A program made the translations under genes and the position numbers. Shown here one piece after another: positions 12,217 to 24,349 of a stretch of 64,000 nucleotides of DNA. The notes beneath the pieces were generated by a model. The model was given only the letters and a program-made list of their open reading frames with translations, ran no database searches and was not told where the DNA came from. The stretch lies in NCBI GenBank assembly GCA_905250025.1, contig CAJNOJ010000028.1, forward strand, positions 248,001-312,000, in the 5' to 3' direction. Source of the stretch: Adineta ricciae. Its lineage: Eukaryota; Rotifera; Eurotatoria; Adinetida; Adinetidae. Each line of letters starts with the position of its first letter. The stretch's first letter is position 1.

Positions 12217-15200
12217 ATGCACACATTTTCCACATTACCTGTCGAACTAGTTTATCGAATTATGGATCATCAAAATGGCCGGACGCTATTTTGTTCAATG
12301 CAAAATATCTGTCGACGGCTCAATCAGATCTTGAGTACTTACCAGCGATATCAAGTAAGTTTACTTGGTATTTTAACATTCTCGTCGACTGTGCTATACA
12401 TAAGCTTAATGGTATTTTATATCGTAGATTCCCTCATAGGACAACCCAAACTAATTTCATAATTCCCAAACAGTTTGCTAGGATGAGACAATCACATTCA
12501 GAAGTCATATGAAATCAACCATTCCTTCGCTCTCTCCCTTTTGTTCTATGTACATTGAGGATGCATTCGGCAGATCCGCGACCATGAACGAGCAAAGCGC
12601 TTACTTATGCGTTACCGTTTCTACGTTGCACTAGTCCACCCAAAAATTGTATAAATTACAATTTTTGAGGGAACTCATCTACTCATGCAAACAACATTGT
12701 ACAGTTGCATCACCTATGCCAATATTCATTCTCAACACGGGTACATTAGGTTCAGCTCCTACATTTCAGAACAGTAGGACTTGAATTTCACTGCAGCGCA
12801 TCTTGACAAGAGAAATTTCATTACCACCAATACATATTGAACCTTATATCCTACTCTTTCCGATTCCATCTTATCATGGTAATCTCCTGTCGAGATTCTC
12901 GACACAGCACTTCTTTCCGGAACAACAACTAGCATCATCATCCACTCGAAGAATTCACATCTACACCCAACACCTCCTTAAAAATCTACCCCACAAATAA
13001 CTAATTCAAATCACATACATACCATCAGAAGTGCCATCAAAGATTTTCTTTACTACTTCGCTTTTCATTATATATTACCTCAATCCAGACATTCACCGCG
13101 CTTCACCTCGAAGGGAACGAAATCGGTGCTGAAGGAGCACAACATATTGCTAATGCGCTCCGAACGAATACGGTAATATTGATCTCATTCCATAGAAGAT
13201 GAAGCACTCAGTCTATCTCACACCTACAGACACTCACCACACTTAACCTCAGTTGGAACCAAATCGGTGCTGAAGGAGCACAACACCTTGCTAATGCGCT
13301 GCAAACGAATACGGTAATATTGATCTCATTTCATAGAAGATGAAGCACTCAGTCTATCTCACACCTACAGACACTCACCACACTTCACCTCCGTGACAGC
13401 CAAATCGGTGGTGAAGGAGCACAACACATTGCTAATGCGCTCCGAACGAATACGGTAATACTGATTTCATTTCATAGAAGATGAAGCACTCAGTCTATCT
13501 CACACCTACAGACACTCACCACACTTAACCTCAGTTGCGACGGAATCGGTGCTGACGGAGCACAACACATTGCTAATGCGCTGCGAACGAATACGGTAAT
13601 ACTGATCTCATTTCATAGAAGATGAAGCACTCAGTCTATCTCACACCTACAGACACTCACCACACTTGACCTCAGTTGGAACGGAATCGGTGCTGAAGGA
13701 GCACAACATATTGCGGATGCGTTGCGAACGAACGCAGTAATATTGATCTCATTTCATACAAGATGAAGCACTCAGTCTATCTCACACCTACAGACACTCA
13801 CCACACTTGACGTCAGTGAGAACGGAATCCGTGCTGAAGGAGCACAACGTATTGCGGATGCGTTGCGAACGAACGCCGTAATATTGATCTTATTTCATGG
13901 AAGATGAAGCACTCAGTCTATCTCACACCTACAGACACTCACCACACTTTACCTCAGTTCGAACGAAACTGGTGCTGAAGGAGCGCAACACACTGCTACT
14001 GCGCTCCGAACGAATACGGTAATATTGATCTCATTTCATAGAAGATGAAGTACTCACTCTATCACATACATACAGACACTCACCACACTTCACTTCAGTG
14101 GGAACCGAATCGGTGCTGGAGGAGCACAACACATTGCGGATGCGTTGCGAACGAATACGGTAATATTGATCTCATTTCATAGAAGATGAAGCACTCAGTC
14201 TATCTCACACCTACAGACACTCACTACACTAGACCTCAGTAGGAACGAAATCGGTGCTGAAGCAGCACAACACATTGCTAGTGCGTTGCGAACGAATAAG
14301 GTAATATTGATCTCATTTCATAGAAGATGAAGCACTCAGTCTATCTCACACCTACAGACACTCACTACACTTAACCTCAGTGGGAACGAAATCGGTGCCG
14401 GAGTAGCACAACACATTGCCGATGCGTTGCGGACGAATACGGTAATATTGATCTTATTTTGAAGAAGATGCAGTACCCAGTCTATCTCACACCTACAGAC
14501 ACTCACTACACTTAACCTCAGTGGGAACGAAATCGGTGCCGGAGTAGCACAACACATTGCGGATGCGTTGCGAACGAATACGGTAATACTCATCTCATTT
14601 CATAGAAGATGAAGCACTGAGTCTATCTCACACCTACAGACACTCAGCAAACTTGACTTCAGTGGAAACCGAATCGGTGATGAAGGAGCACAACACATTG
14701 CGGATGCGTTGCGAACGAATACGGTAATATTGATCTCATTTGATTAGAGATGAAGCACTCAGTCTATATCACACCTACAGACACTCACCACACTTCACCT
14801 CAGTAGGAACGAAATCGGTGCCGGAGGAGCACAACACATTGCTAATGCGCTGCGAACGAATACGGTAATATTGATCTCATTTGATTAGAGATGAAGCACT
14901 CAGTCTATATCACACCTACAGACACTCACCACACTTGACCTCAGTGGGAACCGAATCGGTGATGAAGGAGCACAACACATTGCGGATGCGTTGCGAACGA
15001 ATACGGTAATATTGATTTCATTTCATAGAAGATGGAGCACTCAGTCTATCTCACACCTACAGACACTCACCACACTTAACCTCTGGAGCAACGAAATCGG
15101 TGCCGAAGGAGCACAACACATTGCGGATGCGTTGCGAACGAATAAGGTAATATTGATCTCATTTAATAGAAGATGAAGCACTCAGTCTATCTCACACCTA

Positions 15201-15362
15201 CAGACACTCACCACACTAGACCTCAGTAAGAGCGAAATCGGTGATGAAATAGGTCAACACATTGCAGATGTATTGGAAAGGAATATAGTAAGATTGATGC
15301 TGTGGGCGAAGAAGTTTGTAATTTCTGTTTTGTCTGATTCTTAGAGCGCCAAGATGGTATAG
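12217..15362 (+). CDS. F-box/LRR (ribonuclease-inhibitor type) protein, 16 LRR exons
   Basis: The first coding exon (12217-12354, 46 codons) is an F-box: FSTLPVELVYRIM followed by a conserved Leu/Arg pattern. It ends in phase 0 before gtaagt. Sixteen LRR exons start every 141 bp from 13089 to 15204; each has 28 codons of the form TLTTLxLxxNxIGAEGAQHIADALRTNT, in phase 0, with no stop or frameshift. Each is followed by a 57-bp intron starting gtaata and ending acctacag. A short last exon (15345-15362) adds SAKMV and the stop. F-box proteins usually recruit targets to SCF ubiquitin ligases through Skp1, with LRRs binding the target. The roughly 730-bp first intron contains what looks like decayed coding sequence. 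An AG acceptor lies just upstream (about 12178) and the true start could be further 5'. Confidence 0.7.
13089..15287 (+). repeat. 16 x 141-bp exon-intron tandem array
   Basis: The unit is an 84-bp exon and a 57-bp intron; starts are at 13089 + 141n for n = 0 to 15 (checked at 13089, 13230 and 15204). The introns are nearly identical to each other, while the exons differ mostly at the residues around LxLxxN that face the LRR concave surface. Confidence 0.93.
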
Positions 15363-17924
15363 ATCTGGCCTTAAATTCAATCGGAGAACAAGTGACTGTG
15401 AATCTGATGGCTGTTTGTGTTGATCAGATCTTTTTCGATTGAGAACTTAGTAGATATCATTTGTTGTGTGGTCATCGTGACATTGATGAGTAATAAAGGT
15501 ATAGAAAGCGAATGTTGTTGTAAGAAGTGAATGTTGCCTGAATGGTAATGCTTTTCTTCCGTGAGAAATTCATGTGCATCGGTGAAAATGTATGGTTTAG
15601 CTACGAAGGTATAACGGAGCAGTGATTGGTACAAGAGACGCCATAGTGCGGTGCGTCTATGAGTGATCCTCTCGGTTTAGATTTTGTTTCTGAGAGGGTA
15701 TGATGGACAAGAAAACATTACTGTAGACAGTTCGACTATATTGGAGATGTAGAAGAATGGGATCGATGATAGTAGAGCACGTATGCAGTTCAGATGTTAT
15801 TTCTACTAATGGCGAAGTGGTCAGGCGTGGTACACTGATTGGCAGCGATTCTACATTATAAGAAAGCTGTTGCATGTTTTATTCCAAAGCCTAAATGTAT
15901 TGATTGTTTGATGAGGAGATTTTATTTCTTTTTGTGGTTCATTTTTGGAGAGAGTAGTATTCTTCCGTTATGTATGAGTTCTACGGTGCGTATGAAAGAA
16001 ACACTGTTATAAGCTGACTAGAATGACGTAGTGAAGAGAGAATAATTAAAAAACAGCACACTCAATCGTTGTGTTAGATTAATCATCTCCCACCATCAGC
16101 GTAGTCTGAAAACAAGTTATTTTGTCGAATATGATCAGCACTATTCACTCTTGGTACTTATCCATGTTAAAATATCAGGGAAGTGTTTTTGCAGTACTTT
16201 ATCGTCGAAAGAGCTTTGCAATAGATTTTCGAGCTCGTTTGTATATCATTCTGATAACAGGGCTGTGTGTTTATGGTTTTCTTAAATCGAACATCTCGAC
16301 ACTGTTTGAAACGCTCAGAAGTTTGAAGTCGTATGAAATTTAATGATACGGGCCTATTATACCCTTGCTCTGAGATCTATCTTTTGAATGATGACAAAGC
16401 TGAAACCGCTCAGCTGTGCATAATTCAACATCATAGTCTGTGCGCTAAGATATGACATATATATTCGTAGTGTTCTTTAACATTACACTGTAAGAGAACG
16501 TACATTTCATAGGGTTGAGATACATGTCTTTGAGTTCTCTGCACGTATCGGTGATTGGAAACTCGCACGAAATGATGATCATTGAACAGAATTGGATTTT
16601 GGCTATCTGGAGCCGCCGCAGACTGAATTTATACATGTAGTATTACTACGTTTAGAGGTGTATCTGAAATGGTATGTATATAGCCCGCCTGTTTGTAAAG
16701 AGTTAATAGTACTTGGTCAAAATACACTCATATAAATCGAGTGGACTGAAAGTATGCAAAGGATCATCATCTAAATACAGATATTCTTGCTTTTAATCGC
16801 GGTATTTGCGCACATTTAGTCTCTGTTTGTTTACAAATGAGTACCAACAACGAATACAACCGTGTAGTAATAGTCTGTATGTGTTGTAGATAAACAATAG
16901 AATTTGCAACAACCAGCAATGTTATCGACAGGATTTGTATATACGAATATATAAAGCAGTCGAAGATGAGTGTGCCCGTAGTCAAAGAAGGAAAATATAT
17001 GTATTTTGTTTTCAGTAAATAAAATCGTGCCGTGCAATATTGAAACTTTTTAGCTGAGTATACAGTCACTTTTATTACCAATAAAAATAGAGAGAAGAAA
17101 TTGTCATTGTTAAAATCAGGCAAACATGCTTGGATTAATTAATGTTCTTTACTTCTCAGTAATTGCAGGAACCTATCCTAACACATGAAATATATCCTCC
17201 CACATTTGTTCTGATTAGAGAGCTCACGCTCAAAAGTATATGTTTGATAGCACATCAAAAGGATAAAGAGACAGCGATTCTAAAATAATTATTCACTGTT
17301 TTCTCGATAAAAAGTATTACGTTTTAGCAAAAAGTTACAGTTATATAAACTACAGTTTCAATATTCGTGGATAAAGATAAACCTGCATATGTAAAGTTGG
17401 TTAAGCTGCCATAAACAAACATTCCATCAGATAAAAATGAAACCTTAAATCTATGCGAAGAGAAGTTACTGCCAGGAAAATTCATCGACTCAAATCAACA
17501 TCAAAAAATTTAATTTTAGCCAATTTCTTCCAAAGTGAGACTCGAAATTCAAGGAGCTCGAGAGAAAAACAATGCGCGGTATAGACGCGTGTTGATTTGG
17601 CGTACGTTAACTGAGAGTTTCTTCAGCAACAGTCGAAAGTAGCGTTTACTCCCTTACATCTCAATTTGTTTGTTCCATCTCACTCAAAGTCACGCTCTTG
17701 GCCTCGAGACGAACTATTGTTGTAAATATTTCCAATTAGCACATAACTGACGCTATATAGTGGCATGTAGCTTGACCACATCGATTTGCGACATCTACTT
17801 TCTTCGGTTTCTCATAACAACAGAGGTAAATGCTAAGTGACACGTTGCTTCAGCTCTATTCAGCATTTCATTCTCTATCTGTCATCTTCACGTGCTTTAC
17901 TTTCCAAAGAAAACAAAGTCAACC
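15363..17924. other. Downstream part of duplication A and gap to DNAAF11
   Basis: 15363-17225 matches the region after the LRR gene in copy B and shows no frame conserved between the copies, so it is probably untranslated or intergenic. 17225-17924 is the upstream region of the DNAAF11 fragment. A decayed copy of the exon seen at 24350-24609 lies near 17150-17225 on the minus strand. Confidence 0.5.
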
Positions 17925-18463
17925 ATGGTGTTCAGTAAGTCATCGTTCATTTCACATCAATCTCAAACATCTGTCTTACCCCGATTTTCGTAGTTACCGA
18001 AAGTCTTATACGAAAACGAGCGGAACACAACGAGGGCGAGTTATCGACACTTGAAGAAGTGTCACTTCATCAACAAGATATTGAACGGTAAAACATATGA
18101 CTATTTTACTTTGCAAACAATGTACATACCCTACTGCCTCTTTTCAGAATCGAACATTTAGACAAATGGTGCCGAGAATTACGTATTCTCTATTTACAGA
18201 GCAATCTCATTTCCAAAATCGGTACGATTCATGAGACCAAATGCATCTCATCGTTTGTATTCGTTTTCGACTTTGCATAGAAAATGTCGGTCGATTGAAA
18301 AAGCTCGAGTATCTCAACTTGGCTCTAAACAACATAGAATACATCGAAAATCTCTCAGGTAACTAATCATACCCAGACAGAATCGCTCAGTCATAAACAC
18401 TATTTCTAGGATGCGAATCGTTGAATAAACTAGATTTAACATTGAACTTCATCGGAATATTGT
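17925..18463 (+). pseudogene. DNAAF11: DNAAF11 (LRRC6/tilB) 5' part, truncated at an ambiguous base
   Basis: Encodes the start of the dynein axonemal assembly factor with N-terminal LRRs. Exons 17925-17934 and 17994-18087 and three more join in frame to give [60 protein letters not shown], and CESLNKLDLTLNFIG. These match the animal LRRC6 family along the first roughly 110 residues. The reading ends at 18463, immediately before the N at 18464, after which the sequence is half a foldback element. No later LRRC6 exon (LRR cap, coiled coil, CS-like domain) is visible in the window. Either the gene was broken by insertion or the assembly joins two places wrongly; marked pseudogene only provisionally. 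Confidence 0.85.
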
Positions 18464-18464
18464 N
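18464..18464. other. Ambiguous base (N) at DNAAF11/foldback junction
   Basis: The only N in the window. It lies exactly where coding sequence changes to repeat, which points to a scaffold join or an unresolved hairpin. Confidence 0.95.
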
Positions 18465-18694
18465 AGGCAGAGATATTGCATGCTGACGGCCGAAAAATGA
18501 TGCACATACATGTGTCGAGGATAAAGAAAGATCAAAGAAAAATTTTCTCCGAACGTTTTCCGGTGAATAAAAATGTCACCATTGGACTCAGAATTAAATT
18601 CTGCGTCGAATACACTCGGTTTTATCGACCGGAATTCGTTTTCAGAAAATGCTTAGTTTGATGGTGCTAGCTCGATGGTGCTAGCTTCACACCG
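18465..18694. mobile_element. Half of a foldback element
   Basis: Matches the outer two thirds of the right arm of the element at 11221-11944, including the terminal ...GATGGTGCTAGCTTCACACCG. It begins mid-arm directly after the N at 18464. The other arm and the spacer are absent. Assemblers often collapse long hairpins, so the missing half may be an assembly loss. Confidence 0.85.
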
Positions 18695-20004
18695 ATTTAA
18701 TTATTGATCGTCACAAACGAACTCTGAAGTAACGTAGCTGTTGTTCATATACACAATAATGCATTAAAACTATGACATCTGAAATCAATATTTCTACGAC
18801 AAAGAGCTGAGCGCATCTAACGACGAGCGTTACTCGTTGTTATCAGCGGAATCAAATCGTGGATAATAATTCTAGTAAGAGAGAATATGAATACGCATCA
18901 ATTAAGCAATAAAATAGATTTTCAGACAAATTATATGAGCAATATGTATTTCAGCAAAAGAAAACCGATGCTGAAGAACTAAAACAATGTAGTTCCATTC
19001 GTTTCATAATTTATTGCAGAAAGCACAGAGTAAAATCCTATGGAACGATATAACATATACCACACATCACATAAAATACTATCCTCCACAGCCAAATAAT
19101 AAATCGGGTAATATTTTGGCTCTTCGTTGTAAATGCTCGCATATGTATGACATGGTTATTGTGTTGTAAGAAACTAATCGGCAGTTATCTGTTAACAGAA
19201 CTACGGATGTTTTAAAGTAAGATATTACAGCGTTCTTGTAGATTTGATGATTGTCCTTAAAGCCATCTGTTTGGGCATATCGAAAAGCGGTTTAGCTTTT
19301 CCAATAAGCTAAACGCCTTGTTTTCGACGAGAATCGATAACGTCTATTTTTTTCGAAGGTTTTCCACGTTTTCTTATTTACTAAAATGCCATGGGGTAAT
19401 TAATTCATCAAAATGAATTCACAACAAATTGTTAGAGCACCTCGGTGAGGGAATTGGCATTCTATTTATGTAAAAGATGCTGAGTCTTCTAACTCACTCT
19501 TCAACACAAAAAAAAACAGATATATATATTAGGAGTGGTAATTTAACCTAACTTTAAGTGTTCAAGTTAACGTCACCCCTGCGGTAAACCGTTGCTCAAG
19601 TTTATATTTTGTGGCTTCAAAAAGAAATAAAAGATCACGTGACTGGTTTTTCAGGTTGACAAACAATCATTTTTTCTTGTTTCTTATATCTATCATCGAA
19701 TAAGACTTGAGAAGAATGAAACGAACACACTGAAAGATGCTGCATGAAGCTCTCAGCAAACTATATCGCAAAACTTTTTACAGTCATGTGTTTTTTTTAC
19801 CGAAAAACATCAAATGGTGCAAATCGATCAGTGAAAACTGACTGGTTAGCATTTAGCGTTCTTGAAAACAAAATTTACATAATCAAAATAAACCTCTAAT
19901 GTAAGCTGTAGAGTTTTTTATCTTCCGCTATACTTTTTAGCTAAAAAAAATTAATTTAGAGGTGTCAATTTCTTTTGAAGAAAATCGAATCGGCTTGCAA
20001 AGGA
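18695..20004. other. Intergenic with a short dispersed repeat
   Basis: No gene seen. 18747-18842 resembles 26077-26172 (shared ATATACACAATAAT and TTTCTACGACAAAGAGCTGA then GAGCGTTACT[C/T]GTT), a second dispersed repeat family. Confidence 0.55.
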
Positions 20005-20278
20005 GTCAAAGGCATAAAAGATTTCCTACTTTTAATTCTTAAAACTTCTATTTTAAATGTCAAAACAGAATTCAATGAACATGCGTATTCTAACACCATC
20101 TTTCTGCGCACGTCAACAATTCGTATAACTCTTGAAATGATTACACGTCATTTGTTTTCGTCAAAAGCATATATAACTATATCACTACCATGAGTTACTA
20201 CTGATAACGAACAAACTCAAACATTTTTCATCGCTTGCAGTCTCTACGGTACGGTCTGCTACACGATTGAAATACAAC

Positions 20279-22101
20279 ATGCACACATTTTCCACATTAC
20301 CCGTCGAACTTGTTTATCGAATTATGGATCATCAAAATGAGAAGACGCTATTTTGCTCAATGCAAAATATTTCACGGCGGCTCAACAAGATCCTGAACAC
20401 CTATGAGCGATATCGAGTAAGTTTACTTTGCACCTTAACACTCTTGTCGGATGTGCTACACATAAGCCTAATGATATTCGACGCCGTAAATTTCCTGATA
20501 GGAAGAGGTAGAGTAATCTCATAATCCATAAACAATTTGATCGAATAAGACAATCACAGTGCGAATTCATATAAAATCAAGCATTCCTCCACTATCTCGC
20601 CTTTCTGCTATGTCTGTTGAACTATTGGATCCAGAAGTGCATCAACTATCACTTTTGATGACATTTCCTGAATGCCGCAAACTGACATTCACAATTTCTG
20701 GACCTACGCCTATATTCGTTCTCACTATCATCCATACCTAATACAACTCCCACTTATCACAAGAGTAGGATGCCAATTTCATTGGAGGCCGCCCTCAAAA
20801 GAGATATCTCGCTACACTCAACAACTATTAATAGTTATATCTTACTGTTTCCAATCGATCAGCTCATGGTAATCTCCTGTCCATATCGCCAACACAGCAC
20901 ATCTTCTCTTAACGCAGTCTTTCCTGCCCTAAAACTACCATCATCATCCACACCAAAAAACTAACATCTAGACCCAACCGCTCCCTAAAAATCATCCCCA
21001 AGCATGACTATTTCATTTCACACATATACATTCAGCAGAGTCATCAAAGGTTCTCTTTGCTACTTGTCCATTTCATAATATACTGCTTTCATATAGACAC
21101 TCACCACACTATATCTCTTTAATAACGGAATGGATGCTGAAGGAGCAAAACACATTGCGAATGCGTTGCGAACGAACACGGTAATATTGATCTCATTTCA
21201 CGGAAGGTGAACTACTCAGTCTCTCTCACACCTACAGACACTCACCACACTAGACCTCGTCCGTAACGAAATCGGCGATGAAGGAGCACAACACATTGCC
21301 AATGCGTTGCGAACGAACAAGGTAATATTGATATCATTTCACGGAAGGTGAAGTACTCAGTCTCTCTCACACCTACAGACACTCACTACTCTAGATCTCT
21401 TCTACAATAGAATAGGTGCTGAAGGAACAGGTCACATTGCGGATGCGTTGCGAACGAACACGGTAGTATTGATTTCATTTCACGAAAGGTGAAGCACTCA
21501 GTCTCTCTCACACCTACAGACACTCACCACACTAAACCTCCAAAATAACGAAATCGGTGATGAAGGGGCACAACACGTCGCGGATGCGTTGCGAACGAAC
21601 ACGGTAATATTGATCTCATTTCACGGAAGGTGAACTACTCAGTCTCTCTCACACCTACAGACACTCACCACACTAGACCTCGAGCAGAACGGAATCGGTC
21701 ATGAAGGAGCACAACACATTGCGGATGCGTTGCGAACGAACACAGTAATATTGATCTAATTTCACGGAAGGTGAACTACTCAGTCTCTCTCACACCTACA
21801 GACACTCACCACACTAAACCTCCAAAATAACGAAATCGGTGATGAAGGAGCAAAACACATTGCGAAGGCGTTACGAACGAACACGGTAATACTGATCTCA
21901 TTTCACGGAAAGTGAAGTACTCAGTCTCTCTCACACCTACAGACACTCACCACGCTAAACCTCTTCAACAACGAAATCGACGATGAAGAAGCACAACATA
22001 TTGCGGACGCGTTGCGTAGGAATGCAGTAAGACTGATGCTTTGCTGGAGGAAATTTGGAATATCTGATTTGTCTAATTCTTAGAGCGTTAATATGGTGTA
22101 G
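20279..22101 (+). CDS. F-box/LRR (ribonuclease-inhibitor type) protein, 7 LRR exons
   Basis: Paralogue of the gene at 12217-15362. The F-box exon (20279-20416, 46 codons, FSTLPVELVYRIM) ends in phase 0 before gtaagt. Seven 28-codon LRR exons start every 141 bp from 21097 to 21943, all open and in phase 0 (for example TLTTLNLQNNEIGDEGAQHV). The last exon 22084-22101 adds SVNMV and a stop. The introns have their own consensus, CACGGAAGGTGAA[C/G]TACTCAGTCTCTCTC, different from copy A. The stretch between F-box and LRR exons is decayed coding-like sequence. Function inferred as a substrate receptor of an SCF-type ubiquitin ligase; no target can be named. Confidence 0.68.
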
Positions 22102-22613
22102 ATCTTGCGTTGAATGAAATGGAAGAACAAGTGATAGTGGATCTGGTGACTCTTTTCGTCGAAAGGATGCTTTTTGATTGAGAACTTAGTCGATACTATT
22201 TGGTGTGTGATTTTGGTGGCATTGAGAGGTAGTGGCTGAATAAAAAATGAATTGTGTTGCGAGAGGAGCATGTGACCTTAATGAGAATGCTTTTTGTTGT
22301 GGGAAAATATATGTGCATTAGTGGAAGTGAATGCTTTAGTTGCCAAGTTTTAACAGAGCAGTGTTTGATGGAAGAGATACCATGGTATGGTATGATGCGT
22401 TTATGAGAGGTTCTCTTGGATTGGATTTTTTTTCTGAAAGTGTGCGATTGAAAAAACAACAGTGCTGCGGACTGCTCGACTATATTGGAGATATGGCAGA
22501 ATTGTATTGACAGAAGTACAGCACGTATGCATTTTACATGTCAGTTCTCGTAAAGGCAAAGTCATCAGACCAAGGTACATTGAATTGGAGCGATGTTTCA
22601 TTATTGTCGAGTA

Positions 22614-22996
22614 GAATCCTGGATCGGGATTTTTTCGGGATTTAGTATTTTAAAGAAAGAAACGTCAATCTTCAACTTATGTTATTTTAAATAGGTGCAA
22701 TGAATAGAGTAAAAACTTCTGTATCGGATCATTGTGTTTTTCTTGTCACATCATGGATCCATCCCGTGAGAAAAGTCAGCGGGATGAAAAAATCCCGATT
22801 TTTCGGGTTTTTCTAATCCCGATGATATTCCTTCTACGATAGAGTTCGAGTGGGATTCAAAAATACAATGATCCGATACAGAATCGTCTCCTCTATTTAT
22901 TGCATACCTTTAAAATAACCCAAGAAACAAGCTTAAAACGTTTTTTCAAAAATATTCAGTCCCGAAAAATCCCGAAAAAATCCCGATATAGGACTC
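22614..22996. mobile_element. Hairpin MITE with TA target duplication
   Basis: 30-bp terminal inverted repeats (GAATCCTGGATCGGGATTTT... and GAGTCCTATATCGGGATTTT... in reverse) differ at three positions and are flanked by TA on both sides (22612-22613, 22997-22998). Inside, further inverted pairs occur (22717-22735 against 22865-22883, perfect over 19 bp), so the whole element folds into one long hairpin. It has no coding capacity. The TA duplication fits the Tc1/mariner class. The matching site in copy A (about 15850-15870) is empty. Confidence 0.85.
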
Positions 22997-24349
22997 TATT
23001 ATCTAGCTGTTTTATGTTGGATTTCAAAGCCTAAATGTATTCAGAGCTTGATAATGAAGTGTTATGTTTGTTTATACTTTGTTCTTGGATAGGATACTAT
23101 GTATCCGTTATCTATAAATTCTATGGTGAATTGGAAAGCAGCAATGCATTATAAAGTGACTAAAATGGCACAGCGAAGAGAGAATGATCAAAAAGCAGCG
23201 CACCAAATCGCGCTGTTACGCTAATCATTTCCTACGATCAGCGCAATCTGAGGAGAAGTTATTTTGTCGATTATGATCAGCTCCATTCGGTCTCAGTGTT
23301 GATCCGTAGGAAAGTATCAGGGAAGTATTTGTTGCAACATTTTATGGCGGAAAAGCGCTGGAATATACTCTCGAACTTGTTTGTGTATTATTCTGATAAC
23401 AGGGTTTTTCGTTTATGGTTTGCTTACATCTAAAATCTCTACACGACTTGAAACGATAGCATATTTGAGGCCGTAAGAAAAGCGGAGGATAACCAGTTTT
23501 ACAAATTTTCTCAGTCAGATTCGGACTGGTACATTTAATATCTAATGATAGGCACCTATTGTACCCTTGCTCTAAGATCTATCTTTCGAATGATGACAAA
23601 ACTGAAACCAGTTAGCTGTGCGTCATTCAACATCATAGCCTGTGCGCTGAGATATTATATATTCGTAGCGTTCCTTAACATTACACTGTAAGAGAACGTA
23701 CATTTCGTTTGACTTGGGTACCTGTCTTTGAGTTCTCTGCACGTATCGGTGATTGAAACCTCGCACGAAATGATGATCATTGAAGAGAAGTGGATTTTGG
23801 CTATCTGAAGTCACTCCAAACTGACCTTGTGTCTGTAGTGTTGCTAGGTTTTGAGATGTATCTGAAATGGTATGTATATATACCGCCTTTTTGCAAGGGA
23901 TTAACAGTACTTAGTCAAAGTACACTCATATAAATCGAGTGGACTGAAAGTATGCAAAGTGTCATCATCTAAGTGCAAATAATTTTACCTTTAATCAAGA
24001 TATTTGTGCACATTTAGTCTCCGTTCGTATATCAATACGGCATCCTCAACGAATACAACCGTTTAGTAATAGTCTGTACGTGACGTAGATAAAAAGTAGA
24101 ATTTGCAACAACTAGCACTGGCATCCAAGAAGTCCGATATAATGCTATCGACAGAATTTGTATATACGGATATATAAAACAGTCAAAGATGAGCGTACCC
24201 GTAGTCAAAGAAAGAAGATATGTGCATTTTGTTTTCAGTAAATAAAATCACGCCGTGCAACATTGAAACTTTTTAGCTGAGTATACAGTCACTTTTTATT
24301 GTCATTGTTAAAATGAGGTAAACATGCTTTAATTAATTAATGTTCTTTA

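Larger units (their letters stand above)
11950..17225. repeat. Segmental duplication, copy A
   Basis: Similar along its length to 20005-24425. Shared landmarks in the same order are the leader TTACACGTCATTTGTTTTCGTC, the F-box exon, a decayed middle stretch, the 141-bp LRR units, the terminal exon ending ATGGT[A/G]TAG, the block with CTGATAACAGGG, and the block with TAATAGTCTGTA. Copy A has 16 LRR units; copy B has 7. The left edge starts within a few bases of the foldback element. Confidence 0.85.

Noticed and set aside
14336-14593. 85-codon minus frame with an internal repeat
   Set aside because: Antisense shadow of the LRR cassettes; its periodicity is that of the 141-bp unit.
13089-15287. 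CRISPR-like array because of regular 141-bp repeats
   Set aside because: The units are exons and introns of an LRR gene in a eukaryote, with no spacers.
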